Assembly (NCBI GenBank): GCA_947458025.1
Contig: CANHCJ010000007.1
Coordinates: forward strand, 1-35,241
Source: Rhodospirillales bacterium
GTDB taxonomy: Bacteria > Pseudomonadota > Alphaproteobacteria > Acetobacterales > Acetobacteraceae
Length of the DNA: 35,241 nucleotides
Reading direction: 5' to 3'
The notes under the pieces were generated by a model, which made no database searches, was not told the DNA's origin, and saw nothing but the letters and a program-made list of their open reading frames with translations. Made by a program: the position numbers and the translations under genes. Of this stretch, positions 9,194-17,460 are shown piece by piece. Every line of letters starts with the position of its first letter. Position 1 is the first letter of the stretch.

Positions 9194-10102
9194 GTGGCAG
9201 CGGATGGAGTGACCAAGACGGCCACGGGGCTGGGGCTGTTCGACCGGCGGCTGCTGCTTGGCATCCTGTTCATCTGCCTCTCCGGCGTGGTGTTCCCGGT
9301 GATGAACGGCTTCGCCAAGTTCCTGGGGGCCGAGTATTCCTTCCTGCAGGTGAGCTGGGCGCGCGCCTTCGGGCATTTCGTGTTCATCCTGCTGGCCTTC
9401 CTGCCGCAGCACGGGCTGGGGCTGCTGCGCACCAAGCGGCCGATGATCCAGTTCGGCCGGGCGGTGATGCTGTATGTCTCCAACCTGTGCTTCTTCTTCG
9501 CGATCGTGTTCATCCCGATCGCCGATGCCGCGGCGATCAGCATGACCTCGCCGCTGGTGGTGGCGCTGCTGGCCTGGCCGCTGCTGGGCGAGCGGACCAA
9601 CGCGGCGCGGCTGGTGGCGCTGGCGATCGGGTTCGTGGGCGTGCTGATCGTGATCCGGCCGGGGACGGACCTGTTCCACTGGGCCTCGCTGTTCGTGGTG
9701 GCCAGCTCGGTCTGCTACGGGATGTACCAGATCCTGACGCGCAAGGTGGCCGGGATCGATTCGCCCGAGACCTCGGCGGTGTACGCCCCGATCATCGGCG
9801 CGATCGGCATGCTGCTGGTGATGCCCTTCGTGTGGCGCACGCCGGGCACGCTGGTGGACCTCGGCATGTTCCTGGGCCTCGGCGTGCTGGGGGCGGCGGG
9901 GCACTATTTCGTGGCGAAGGCGCTGACGCTGGCGCCGGCGAACCTCGTCTCGCCGTTCCAGTATTTCCAGCTCTTTGCCTCCGTGATCGTGGGCTACCTG
10001 TTCTTCGCAGCCCTGCCGGATGCGGCGATGTGGATCGGGGCGGGGATCATCATGGTCTCCGGGCTGTATATCGGCTGGACCCAAACCCGAGTGGCGAAAT
10101 AG
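9194..10102 (+). CDS. EamA/DMT-family transporter
   Basis: An integral inner-membrane protein of about 302 aa with two EamA halves (about residues 15-150 and 160-295), giving roughly ten hydrophobic helices in a row, as in drug/metabolite transporters. Family members export amino acids, nucleosides or other small metabolites; nothing here fixes the substrate. GTG at 9194 is taken as start because it gives the expected short cytoplasmic leader; GTG at 9209 is also possible, and neither has a strong ribosome site. The downstream SDR gene begins 13 nt after the stop with its own ribosome site, so the two are probably co-transcribed. Confidence 0.88.
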   Translation: MAADGVTKTATGLGLFDRRLLLGILFICLSGVVFPVMNGFAKFLGAEYSFLQVSWARAFGHFVFILLAFLPQHGLGLLRTKRPMIQFGRAVMLYVSNLCFFFAIVFIPIADAAAISMTSPLVVALLAWPLLGERTNAARLVALAIGFVGVLIVIRPGTDLFHWASLFVVASSVCYGMYQILTRKVAGIDSPETSAVYAPIIGAIGMLLVMPFVWRTPGTLVDLGMFLGLGVLGAAGHYFVAKALTLAPANLVSPFQYFQLFASVIVGYLFFAALPDAAMWIGAGIIMVSGLYIGWTQTRVAK

Positions 10103-10115
10103 CGGGAGGCGCGGC

Positions 10116-10865
10116 ATGGGCGCATTGGCGGGCAAGGTCGCGCTGGTGACCGGGGCGGGGAAGAACATCGGGCGGGCCATCGCGCTGACCCTGGCGCGCG
10201 ACGGGGCCGCGGTGGCGGTGAACGGGCGCAGCGATGCGGCGGCGGTGGAGGAGGTGGTGGCCACCATCCGCGCCGCCGGCGGCACCGCGGTGGCGGTGAT
10301 GGGCGACGTTTCCGCGCACGAGCAGGCGCGCGGCGTGGTGGGGGCGGCGGTGCAGGCGCTCGGCGCGCTGGATATCCTGGTGAGCAACGCCGGGCTGCGG
10401 CGGCAGACGCCGTACTTGGAGATCTCCCTGGCCGAATGGCGCGAGATCATGTCCGTGGCGCTGGACGGCGCGTTCTTCCTGTCGCAGGCGGCGATCCCGC
10501 ACATGCTGCGGCGCGGCGGCGGGGCAATCGTGGCGATGTCCGGCATGTCCAACCATGTCGGCACGCCGAACCGGGCGCATGTGTCGGCCAGCAAGGCGGG
10601 GCTGGAAGGGCTGATGCGCTCGCTGGCGGTGGAATTCGGCGGGCAGAACATCCGGGCGAACTGCATCGCGCCGGGGGCGATCGACACGGTGCGCGGGGCC
10701 TCGGCCGGGCCGCTGCCGGGGACGCTGACGCTGGAAGGCACGCCGCTGGGGCGGCGCGGCACGGTGGACGAGATCGCGGGGACGGTGCGGCTGCTGGTGG
10801 GGCCGGAGGGGGGCTACATCACCGGGCAGACCATTCATGTGAATGGGGGGGTGTATCTCACGTAA
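10116..10865 (+). CDS. SDR-fold protein (FabG-like) lacking the catalytic tyrosine
   Basis: A 249-aa short-chain dehydrogenase/reductase fold. Visible: the cofactor turn TGAGKNIG (12-19), NAG (91-93), a Ser at 142 or 145 in the SGMSN segment, and K160. The canonical YxxxK motif reads VSASK (156-160), so the catalytic Tyr is Val (codon GTG). The rest of the core, including the C-terminal GYITGQTIHVNGG strand, is intact, so this is not a decayed gene. I recall related SDRs with HVxAxK here, suggesting a subfamily trait, possibly with altered chemistry. Start ATG 10116 follows a GGGAGG ribosome site. The TAA stop lies inside the terminal arm of the palindromic repeat. Confidence 0.9.
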   Translation: MGALAGKVALVTGAGKNIGRAIALTLARDGAAVAVNGRSDAAAVEEVVATIRAAGGTAVAVMGDVSAHEQARGVVGAAVQALGALDILVSNAGLRRQTPYLEISLAEWREIMSVALDGAFFLSQAAIPHMLRRGGGAIVAMSGMSNHVGTPNRAHVSASKAGLEGLMRSLAVEFGGQNIRANCIAPGAIDTVRGASAGPLPGTLTLEGTPLGRRGTVDEIAGTVRLLVGPEGGYITGQTIHVNGGVYLT

Positions 10866-10984
10866 GCAAGGCGTTCTTTTTTGAAAAAAAGAACCAAAAA
10901 ACTTTTCCCCGTTTGCACCCGGGTGCAAACGGGGAAAGTCTTTTTTGCTTCTTTTTTCTTCAGAAAAAAGAAGATGCTTGCTTA
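10863..10984. repeat. Multi-hairpin dispersed repeat, copy 1; bidirectional terminator between convergent genes
   Basis: A 122-bp AT-rich island in GC-rich surroundings. It is bounded by 8-bp inverted repeats TAAGCAAG (10863-10870) and CTTGCTTA (10977-10984). Inside are hairpin A (10873-10894, GTTC plus T tract against A tract plus GAAC), a 34-nt perfect palindrome centred between 10920 and 10921 (10904-10937), and hairpin C (arms 10948-10957 and 10964-10973). The central GC-rich stem is flanked by T tracts on both strands, so it should act as an intrinsic terminator in both directions. It exactly fills the gap between the convergent SDR and metallo-hydrolase genes, and both TAA stop codons fall in its terminal arms. 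A second, inverted copy lies at 17461-17591. Confidence 0.85.
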
Positions 10985-11851
10985 GGGAACATCCACCTCG
11001 GGGCGCCAGACGACTGGCACGAAGGCATAGGCACCGCCCGCCCGGACCACATGGCCGAAGGACGGGAAATCGAGGTGCATGCCGGCGACCAGGAGCTTGT
11101 CCGCCGCGGCCATGTCCAGCGCACGGGCGCGGGTGCTGCGGGCCTGGTCGCTGTCGGTGTCGAAGGCGAGGCCGGCCTGCGGCAGGGCGAACTGGATGCC
11201 GGGCAGGTGGACCACGTCGCCCCAGATGAACAGGCTCTCCTGCCCCGAGGCGATCAGCCAGCCGGAATGGCCGGGCGTGTGGCCGGGCAGGTGGTGGCAG
11301 GTGATGCCGGGCAGGCCTTCCTGCCCGTGCGCCACGGTGCGGGTGCGCGCGGCGTAGGGGCGCAGCGCGCCCTGGGCGATGGCGAAGTTGCCCTTCTCGG
11401 CCTCCGGCGCGGCGGCGGCGCGGGCATCATCGAGCCAGAACGCGGTCTCCAGGCCGTTGATGATGATCTCGGCGTTGGGGTACCAGGGCTTGCCGTCGCC
11501 ATCCACCAGGCCGCTCACGTGGTCGACATGGGCGTGGGTGACGAGCACGGCGGCGATGTCGGCGGGCTTGATGCCGAGCGTGTCGAGCTTGCCGCGGGCG
11601 CGGCCCATGGCGGGGCCGAAGGCGGTGCCGCAGCCGGTATCCACCAGCACCTTCTTCCCGCCGATCTCCAGCAGGTAGGAGGAGATGGTGATGCGCGGCG
11701 GCAGCACGCGGAAGGCGGCGGCCTCCGCGGCGGCGGCCTGATCCTCGGCCACGCCGTTCACGATGGCGGTGGAGGCCTGGAACTGGCCGTCGTTGAGGGC
11801 GGTGACGGTGATGTCGCCGACGCGGATGCTGTGGATGCCGGAATGCTGCAT
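10982..11851 (-). CDS. Metallo-beta-lactamase-fold hydrolase
   Basis: A 289-aa protein with the full binuclear zinc signature: HAHVDH (H106, H108, D110, H111), then a PGHTPGHSG segment, an Asp in WGDVVH and a late His in GMHLDFP. This pattern matches MBL-fold hydrolases such as lactonases, phosphodiesterases and glyoxalase II-like enzymes; no signal peptide, so cytoplasmic. It begins 28 nt after livM and is the last gene of the liv operon, suggesting it acts on something imported or on a linked catabolite; that is inference. The ribosome site is weak. The gene ends in the terminal arm of the repeat at 10863-10984. Confidence 0.9.
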   Translation of the reverse strand: MQHSGIHSIRVGDITVTALNDGQFQASTAIVNGVAEDQAAAAEAAAFRVLPPRITISSYLLEIGGKKVLVDTGCGTAFGPAMGRARGKLDTLGIKPADIAAVLVTHAHVDHVSGLVDGDGKPWYPNAEIIINGLETAFWLDDARAAAAPEAEKGNFAIAQGALRPYAARTRTVAHGQEGLPGITCHHLPGHTPGHSGWLIASGQESLFIWGDVVHLPGIQFALPQAGLAFDTDSDQARSTRARALDMAAADKLLVAGMHLDFPSFGHVVRAGGAYAFVPVVWRPEVDVP

Positions 11852-11879
11852 GGGTCGTGGGGTCCAGGGTTCGGTGGGT

Positions 11880-12869
11880 TCAGGCAGCGGCGCGCGCCGT
11901 GTTGCGGCGCCACACCGACATTATGCTACCGAGGATGCCCTGGGGGAGGAAAATGATGAAGATGACCAGCAGCAGGCCGTAGATCAGGTTGTCCCAGCCG
12001 ACGGCGGCGGGGCCGAAGCCGATGCGCAGCCCTTCGCCGAGCAGGATGGTGATGACCGCGCCGATGGTGGGGCCGAGCGCCACGTAGATCCCGCCGACGA
12101 CCACGGCGAAGACCATCTGCAGCGAGATGGCGATGCCGCTGACGCTGTCGGGCGAGACGAACATCTGGTACTGGCAGTAGAGCGCGCCGGACAGCGCCGT
12201 CATCATCGCGGAGATCACGGTGATCTTGAGCTTCTCGGCGGTGACGTTGACGCCGGCGGCAGCCGCCGCGTCCTCGTCCTCCGAGATCGCCTCCAGCGCG
12301 TAGCGCATCATGCTGTGCTGCACGGCGTACCAGATCACCAGGCCCATGGCCCAGACGGCGAGCGCGATCAGGTACCAGGTGGACTTGTCGGTGAACTGGA
12401 AGGCGATGATCGAGGAGCCGCCCGGCACGCGATCCGGCGTGTAGCCCAGCGAGCCGCCGGTGAGGCCGCGGGTGGCGACGATCACCTGCAGCACGATGCC
12501 CGAGAGCGCGAGCGTGACGAGCGCGAAGTAGTGGCCGGTGATGCGGAAGCGGAAGCAGGGCCAGGCCACCACCAGGGCCAGCAGCGCGGCGCAGAGCAGG
12601 CCGAGCGGGATGCCGAGCCAGGGCGACAGGCCCAAATTGTTCCAGGCCAGCGCGGTGACATAGGCGCCCACGCCCATGAAGCCGCCATGGCCGAGCGAGA
12701 CCAGGCCGAAGCGGCCCATCATGCTCCAGGAGGTGTAGGCGAAGGACCAGATCAGGATGGTGATCATGATGTGCATCGGGTAGGGCGAGCCCCACGCGAG
12801 CGGCAGGATCACCAGGGCCGCGGCGGCGGCGGCCCAGAGGCCGGCCTTGCCCTTCGGGATGGCGTTCAT
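11880..12869 (-). CDS. livM: Branched-chain amino acid-type ABC transporter permease LivM
   Basis: A 329-aa inner-membrane permease of the LivM family, with about eight to ten hydrophobic helices and the family segment LVSLGHGGFMGVGAYVTAL near the middle of the N-terminal half. It pairs with LivH to form the channel of a high-affinity importer for branched-chain amino acids or related carboxylates and amides. Its ATG overlaps the LivH stop by 4 bp (ATGA), indicating translational coupling. Substrate cannot be assigned from sequence; Liv-type systems in this group of bacteria also move urea, amides and aromatic acids. Confidence 0.92.
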   Translation of the reverse strand: MNAIPKGKAGLWAAAAAALVILPLAWGSPYPMHIMITILIWSFAYTSWSMMGRFGLVSLGHGGFMGVGAYVTALAWNNLGLSPWLGIPLGLLCAALLALVVAWPCFRFRITGHYFALVTLALSGIVLQVIVATRGLTGGSLGYTPDRVPGGSSIIAFQFTDKSTWYLIALAVWAMGLVIWYAVQHSMMRYALEAISEDEDAAAAAGVNVTAEKLKITVISAMMTALSGALYCQYQMFVSPDSVSGIAISLQMVFAVVVGGIYVALGPTIGAVITILLGEGLRIGFGPAAVGWDNLIYGLLLVIFIIFLPQGILGSIMSVWRRNTARAAA

Positions 12870-13735
12870 GAGCGCCTCGCGAGCAGGCCCTCAGGCCGGA
12901 CGAACATCATCGCGATGAAGAAGACGAAGGCGAACACGTAGCCCCATTCGAGGTCGAGGTAGAGCCCGCCGATCGAGATGATCTCGGCGAAGATGAAGGC
13001 GGCGATGAAGCCGCCGATCATGTTGCCGAGCCCGCCCATCACGCAGATCATGAAGGTGATCGGGCCGAAGGAGAGGCCGACGAAGGGGTGCACGTCGTAC
13101 TGCAGCACCAGCAGGCAGGACGCGAGCCCGGCGAGCGCGCCGCCGACGGCCGAGGTGATGACGTAGACGCGCCGCGTGTCCACGCCCATCAGCGCCATGA
13201 TCTCGCGGTCCTGGGCGATGGCGCGGATGGCGGTGCCGGTATAGGTGCGGGTGAGGAAGAGCCACAGCGCGAGCATGCCGGTCAGGGCGGCGCCGAAGGC
13301 CAGCAGGCGGGCGTAGCTGACGAACACCTCCGCCACCTCCAGCGTGGGCAGGCGGATGCCGAGGTTGCGGAAGTCGATGCCGAAGGCGACGGTGGCCAGG
13401 CTCTGCAGGAAGAACAGCACGCCGCCGGTGGCGAGAAGCTGGTTGATCGGCGCGGTGCCGAGCAGCGGGGCGATCACCAGCACGTGCAGCAGCACGCCCA
13501 TCACGCCGATCAGCGCGATCGCCATGGGGGCGGCCACCCAGTACGACAGGCCGAAGACGATGACGAAGTAGTACATCGCGTACATGCCGAACATCACCAG
13601 CTCGGCGTAGCAGATCCAGGCCACGTCGATGACGCCGAAGATGAGGTTGAGGCCGAGGGCCAGCAGCGCCAGCACGCCGCCGAGGAGCAGGCCGTTGACC
13701 AGCGCCTCCACCAGGAAAATGTCGAAGAAGCCCAT
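12866..13735 (-). CDS. livH: Branched-chain amino acid-type ABC transporter permease LivH
   Basis: A 289-aa hydrophobic permease of the LivH family, recognisable from the N-terminal LVEALVNGLLLGGVLALLALG segment, the GVIDVAWICYAELVMFG helix and the GTAIRAIAQDREIMALMGVD cytoplasmic loop thought to contact the ATPases. The following GGLGNMIGGFIAAFIFAE stretch is also typical. It lies 10 nt downstream of livF and overlaps livM by 4 bp, in the usual K-G-F-H-M order of the operon. Confidence 0.92.
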   Translation of the reverse strand: MGFFDIFLVEALVNGLLLGGVLALLALGLNLIFGVIDVAWICYAELVMFGMYAMYYFVIVFGLSYWVAAPMAIALIGVMGVLLHVLVIAPLLGTAPINQLLATGGVLFFLQSLATVAFGIDFRNLGIRLPTLEVAEVFVSYARLLAFGAALTGMLALWLFLTRTYTGTAIRAIAQDREIMALMGVDTRRVYVITSAVGGALAGLASCLLVLQYDVHPFVGLSFGPITFMICVMGGLGNMIGGFIAAFIFAEIISIGGLYLDLEWGYVFAFVFFIAMMFVRPEGLLARRS

Positions 13736-13745
13736 CTCTATGCTC

Positions 13746-14450
13746 CTAAACGCCCAGATAGGCTTCGCGGATGGTGTCGCTGGCCGAAAGCTCGGCCGCC
13801 GTGCCGCTCATGCGGATGGTGCCGGCTTCCAGCAGGTAGGCGCGGTCGACGACCTTCAGCACCTGCTGCACGTTCTGCTCCACGATCAGCACGGTGAGGC
13901 CGCTTTCGCGGATGCGGCGCACCAGCTCGAACACCTGCTGCACGATCACGGGGGCGAGGCCGGCCGAGGGTTCGTCCATCAACAGGATGCGCGGGTCGCT
14001 CATCAGCGCGCGGCCGATGGCGCACATCTGCTGCTCGCCGCCGGACATGGTGCCGGCGAGCTGGTTGCGGCGTTCCTTCATGCGCGGGAACAGGCCGTAG
14101 ACGAATTCCAGGCGCTGGGCGAACTTGGGCCTTGCTGCGGGCATGAAGGCGCCCATGCGCAGATTGTCCTCCACCGTCATGCGCGGAAACAGCCGGCGGT
14201 GTTCCGGCACGTGGGCGATGCCGAGTTCCACGATGCGATGGGCGGGGACGGTGGCGAGGTCGGTGCCTTCCCACAGCACCTGGCCGGCGGTGGGGCGGAT
14301 GAGGCCGGAGATGACGCGCATCAGCGTGGTCTTGCCGGCGCCGTTCGGGCCGATCACGCCCACCGCCTCGCCCAGCCGCACCTCCAGCGAGGCGCCGAAC
14401 AGCGCCTGGAAGGTGCCGTAGCCGGTATCGACGTTCCTGAGTTCGAGCAT
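13746..14450 (-). CDS. livF: ABC transporter ATP-binding protein LivF
   Basis: A 234-aa ATPase with Walker A GPNGAGKTT, the Q-loop region, signature MSGGEQQM, Walker B LLMDEPSAGL and the H-loop replaced by the LivF-typical VEQN segment. The HVPEHRRLFPRMTVEDNLRMG region is also characteristic of LivF. The start at 14450 (MLELRNVD) is chosen from family alignment; the open frame extends 18 codons further upstream into the end of livG without similarity. It is 10 nt from livG and 10 nt from livH. Confidence 0.92.
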   Translation of the reverse strand: MLELRNVDTGYGTFQALFGASLEVRLGEAVGVIGPNGAGKTTLMRVISGLIRPTAGQVLWEGTDLATVPAHRIVELGIAHVPEHRRLFPRMTVEDNLRMGAFMPAARPKFAQRLEFVYGLFPRMKERRNQLAGTMSGGEQQMCAIGRALMSDPRILLMDEPSAGLAPVIVQQVFELVRRIRESGLTVLIVEQNVQQVLKVVDRAYLLEAGTIRMSGTAAELSASDTIREAYLGV

Positions 14451-14460
14451 GGTTGCTGCC

Positions 14461-15216
14461 TTACGCGCGGGCCGCGGAGGCGACCGCGTGCACGGCATCC
14501 GCATCGGCGCCGAGATAGACCTCGATCACCTTCGGCTCGCGCACCACCTCGGCGGGCAGGCCCTCGGCGATCTTCTCGCCGTGGTCCAGCACCATGACGC
14601 GGTCCACGACGCGCATCAGCACGCCCATGATGTGCTCCACCCAGATGATCGTGATGCCAAGCTCGGCGCGGATGCGGCGGAGCATGTCGGCGGCCTGGTC
14701 CATCTCCGCCTCGTCGAGCCCGCCCAGGCTCTCGTCGGCGAGCAGCAGCTTCGGCCTGGTGGCCAGCGCCTTGGCCAGCTCCAGCTTCTTGAGCCCGGCC
14801 GCGCCGAGGCCGTCGACGAACACGCCCGGCGTGGCGGGCAGGCCGACCATGGCCAGCGCCTCGCGCGCCGATTCCTCGGCGGAAGGGCGGGAATGGCCGC
14901 CCTGGCCATAGAAGCCGGCCAGCGTCACGTTCTCCAGGATGGAGAGGCGGCGGAACGGGCGCGGGATCTGGAAGGTGCGCCCGATGCCGTTGTTGATGAT
15001 GGCGTGCGGCGCGGTGCCGCCGATCTGGCGGCCCAGGAAGCGGATGGTTCCGCCGCTGGGCGCCAGGGTGCCGGACAGCATGTTGAAGATCGTGCTCTTG
15101 CCCGATCCGTTGGGGCCGATGAGGCCGAGAATCTCGCCCTCATCGACCTTGAACGACACGTTGTTGACCGCGGTGAAGCCGCCGAACCGCTTGGTCAGCC
15201 CCTCGACGACGAGCAT
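14461..15216 (-). CDS. livG: ABC transporter ATP-binding protein LivG (degenerate signature motif)
   Basis: A 251-aa LivG-type ATPase. Walker A is GPNGSGKST, and the LivG-specific GIGRTFQIPRPF segment follows. The ABC signature is unusual, LGAAGLKKLELAKALA instead of an LSxGQ-type motif, and Walker B reads LLLADESLGGLD, with Ser for the usual Pro. I recall a LivG subgroup with similarly relaxed signatures, so this may be normal for the subgroup. In such asymmetric pairs one composite site can be weak while the LivF site is canonical. The ATG overlaps the livK stop (ATGA). Confidence 0.9.
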   Translation of the reverse strand: MLVVEGLTKRFGGFTAVNNVSFKVDEGEILGLIGPNGSGKSTIFNMLSGTLAPSGGTIRFLGRQIGGTAPHAIINNGIGRTFQIPRPFRRLSILENVTLAGFYGQGGHSRPSAEESAREALAMVGLPATPGVFVDGLGAAGLKKLELAKALATRPKLLLADESLGGLDEAEMDQAADMLRRIRAELGITIIWVEHIMGVLMRVVDRVMVLDHGEKIAEGLPAEVVREPKVIEVYLGADADAVHAVASAARA

Positions 15217-16517
15217 CAGCGGGTCGTGTACGGGTTGCCGGCGGGCAGCGGCAGGGTGGGCGGGCGCTTGGCCTGGGAGCGCGGCCACACCACGTCGGCG
15301 CCATTGGCGGTGTATTCGATCACCACCGGGGCGGCGCGCTCGTTCTGGCCGGCCATCGCGCCGTCGCCGGCGAACTTCACGCCGAAGCCGAGCATGGTGC
15401 CGCCCTCGGGGAAGTCGATTTCCAGCGCGGCCTTGCGCAGCGCCTCGGCGTTCACGCCGCCATGGGCCTTGATGGCGCGCGGCAGCACGTGCTGGAGGAA
15501 CAGGTAGACGTTGCTGGCGGCCATGCCGACATGCGGCGAGCGCTGGTTGCCGGGCTGGGCCTTGTCGTATGCCTCGCCCACCATCTTCACGATCGGCGGC
15601 AGGTCGGGGGTGAGGGCGGCCTGGTTGGTCTCCCAGATCGAGATCGGGTCGACGTTGAAGAAGCCGACGAGATCCTTGCCCAGCGCCTCGCGCAGCTTCT
15701 CCGGCACGCCGTAGCCGGCGCCGTGGCCCACCAGGGCGCCGAACTTGAGGCCACCCTCGCGCGCCTGGCGCAGGAACAGCGAGATGTCCGGGTTGTAGCC
15801 GGTGTGCAGGATCACGTCCGGCCGGGCGCGGCGCAGCTTGGTGACCAGGGCCGAGAGGTCGGGCGCGGTGGCGGCGTAGCCTTCCTTCAGCACCACGTTG
15901 AGGCCGTGCTTCTTGGCGCCGGCCTCGTTGCCGCGGGCCACGTCCACGCCGTAGGCGCCGTCCTCGTGGATGATCGCCACGCGCAGGTCCTTCGGCTCCT
16001 TGCCGAACTTCTCCTTGGAGTAGGCGGCGATCATGTCGGTGGCCGTCATGCCGAAATGCTGGCCCATGGCCTGCGGGCGGAAGACGAACTTGTAGTTGCG
16101 GTTCTCCAGCACGGCGGTGGAGATGCAGGTGGTGATCCACATGAACTTGCCGAGCTGCTCCACCCGGCCGGCCACCGGCACGCACTGCGCGGAGGAGAAG
16201 AAGCCGAGCAGCATGTCGACCTTTTCCTGCTCCACCAGGCGGACGGCCTCGTTGATGGCCACCTCCGGGCGGCTTTGGGCGTCGGCGTAGATCGCCTCGA
16301 TCGTGTAGCCCTCGACCGGGCCCTTCGAGATGAAGTGGTCGATCATGATCTTGGCGCCGAGCCCGTGCAGGCTGGAGCCGCCGCCGGCGAGCGGGCCGGA
16401 ATAGTCGTAGATCACGCCGATCTTGAACTTACGCTCCTGGGCATCGGCCCCGAAGGTGATGCCGAACGCCGCCGCCACGGCAAGGCCAAGCCCCGCCAGT
16501 CTCCGACCGAGACGCAT
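15216..16517 (-). CDS. livK: Periplasmic substrate-binding protein of the Liv-type importer
   Basis: 433 aa, first gene of the operon. The N-terminus is a Sec signal peptide (RLGRR, hydrophobic core, predicted cleavage after ADA at 26). The mature part is a Leu/Ile/Val-binding-type type I periplasmic fold, starting KIGVIYDYSGPLAGGG, with a two-lobe architecture and the VAIIHEDGAYGVDVARG segment at the start of lobe two. Length is somewhat above the family average. It captures the ligand for LivHM; the ligand is not predictable. The start has a GGGGGA ribosome site about 8 nt upstream. The 103 bp before it contain a TATAAC sequence on the minus strand (16556-16561) that might be a -10 box, without a convincing -35 at the right distance. 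Confidence 0.92.
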   Translation of the reverse strand: MRLGRRLAGLGLAVAAAFGITFGADAQERKFKIGVIYDYSGPLAGGGSSLHGLGAKIMIDHFISKGPVEGYTIEAIYADAQSRPEVAINEAVRLVEQEKVDMLLGFFSSAQCVPVAGRVEQLGKFMWITTCISTAVLENRNYKFVFRPQAMGQHFGMTATDMIAAYSKEKFGKEPKDLRVAIIHEDGAYGVDVARGNEAGAKKHGLNVVLKEGYAATAPDLSALVTKLRRARPDVILHTGYNPDISLFLRQAREGGLKFGALVGHGAGYGVPEKLREALGKDLVGFFNVDPISIWETNQAALTPDLPPIVKMVGEAYDKAQPGNQRSPHVGMAASNVYLFLQHVLPRAIKAHGGVNAEALRKAALEIDFPEGGTMLGFGVKFAGDGAMAGQNERAAPVVIEYTANGADVVWPRSQAKRPPTLPLPAGNPYTTR

Positions 16518-16620
16518 CCTCTGTTCCCCCTGCTGCCCGTATGCCGGGTGCGGTTGTTATACCCGCACCCTCCGACAAGGCCGGGGGCCGCGTCAAGCGC
16601 GCAATGTTCTAGAGGCGGAG

Positions 16621-17439
16621 CTAGATGATGGCGGCTCGAACCCGGGCCGATACCCACTCGGAGACGGCAACGGTGCAGAGGATGGCAATGAACATCACCG
16701 TCACCTCCGGCCAGGCCAGGCGCGAGACCGAGGCGTTGAGCTGCAGCCCGATGCCGCCGGCGCCCACGAGGCCGAGCACGGTGGATTCGCGGATGTTGAT
16801 GTCCCAGCGGTAGACCGAGATGCCGGCGAAGGTGGGCATGATCTGCGGCACGAAGCCGTAGGCGATGCGCTGCGCGCCGCTGGCGCCGGTGGCGGTGATC
16901 GCCTCGATCTGCTTCGGGTCGGTCTCCTCCAGCGCCTCGTACAGCAACTTGCCGATGAAGCCGATGGAGCGCAGGGCGATGGCCAGGATGCCGGCCAGCA
17001 CGCCCGGGCCCATCACCGTCACCAGCAGCAGCGCCCAGATCAGCGAGTTGATCGAGCGCGAGGAGACGATGATCAGCAGCGCGATCGGGCGGGCGATGGC
17101 GGCACTCGGCGTGGTGGTGCGCGCGGCCAGGAAGGCCACCGGCACGCCGAGCACGACGCCGAGCGCGGTGCCCAGCGTGGCCATGTTCAGCGTGTCCCAC
17201 AGCGGCCACCAGAGCTTGTCCATCACCGACCAGCGCGGCGGCCACATGCGGCCGAGCAGGTCGGCACCCTGGGCCGGGGCGTCGTAGACGAACTCCCAGA
17301 TCGTGTCGGCGTTCATGATCTGCCAGCACTGGACCACCAGCAGCACGCCGAGCAGCCAGCAGACCCAGCGCAGCAGCACCGCGCGCGGGGTGCGGCGGCG
17401 CCATTCAACCTGGCCGGAGGGGAGGGAGTGGGTGGGCAT
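16621..17439 (-). CDS. phnE: Phosphonate-type ABC transporter permease PhnE (second copy)
   Basis: A 272-aa inner-membrane permease of the PhnE family. One N-terminal helix precedes a long loop, then a binding-protein-dependent permease domain with the EAA-type loop EALEETDPKQIEAITATGAS. A RWDINIRESTVLGLVGAGGIG segment typical of PhnE follows. It lies downstream of the other phnE in the same direction, but 152 bp away, and that gap is filled by the multi-hairpin repeat. Two PhnE-type permeases per cluster are common and presumably form a heterodimeric channel. Whether it is transcribed through the repeat or separately is unclear. Confidence 0.9.
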   Translation of the reverse strand: MPTHSLPSGQVEWRRRTPRAVLLRWVCWLLGVLLVVQCWQIMNADTIWEFVYDAPAQGADLLGRMWPPRWSVMDKLWWPLWDTLNMATLGTALGVVLGVPVAFLAARTTTPSAAIARPIALLIIVSSRSINSLIWALLLVTVMGPGVLAGILAIALRSIGFIGKLLYEALEETDPKQIEAITATGASGAQRIAYGFVPQIMPTFAGISVYRWDINIRESTVLGLVGAGGIGLQLNASVSRLAWPEVTVMFIAILCTVAVSEWVSARVRAAII

Positions 17440-17460
17440 TCAGGTGCGGCCAGAAGACAG

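Noticed and set aside
16518-16620. Sigma-70 promoter for the liv operon (TTGACG and TATAAC on the minus strand)
   Set aside because: The two hexamers are about 29 bp apart, far from the 16-18 bp optimum; only the -10-like part is mentioned in the livK entry.
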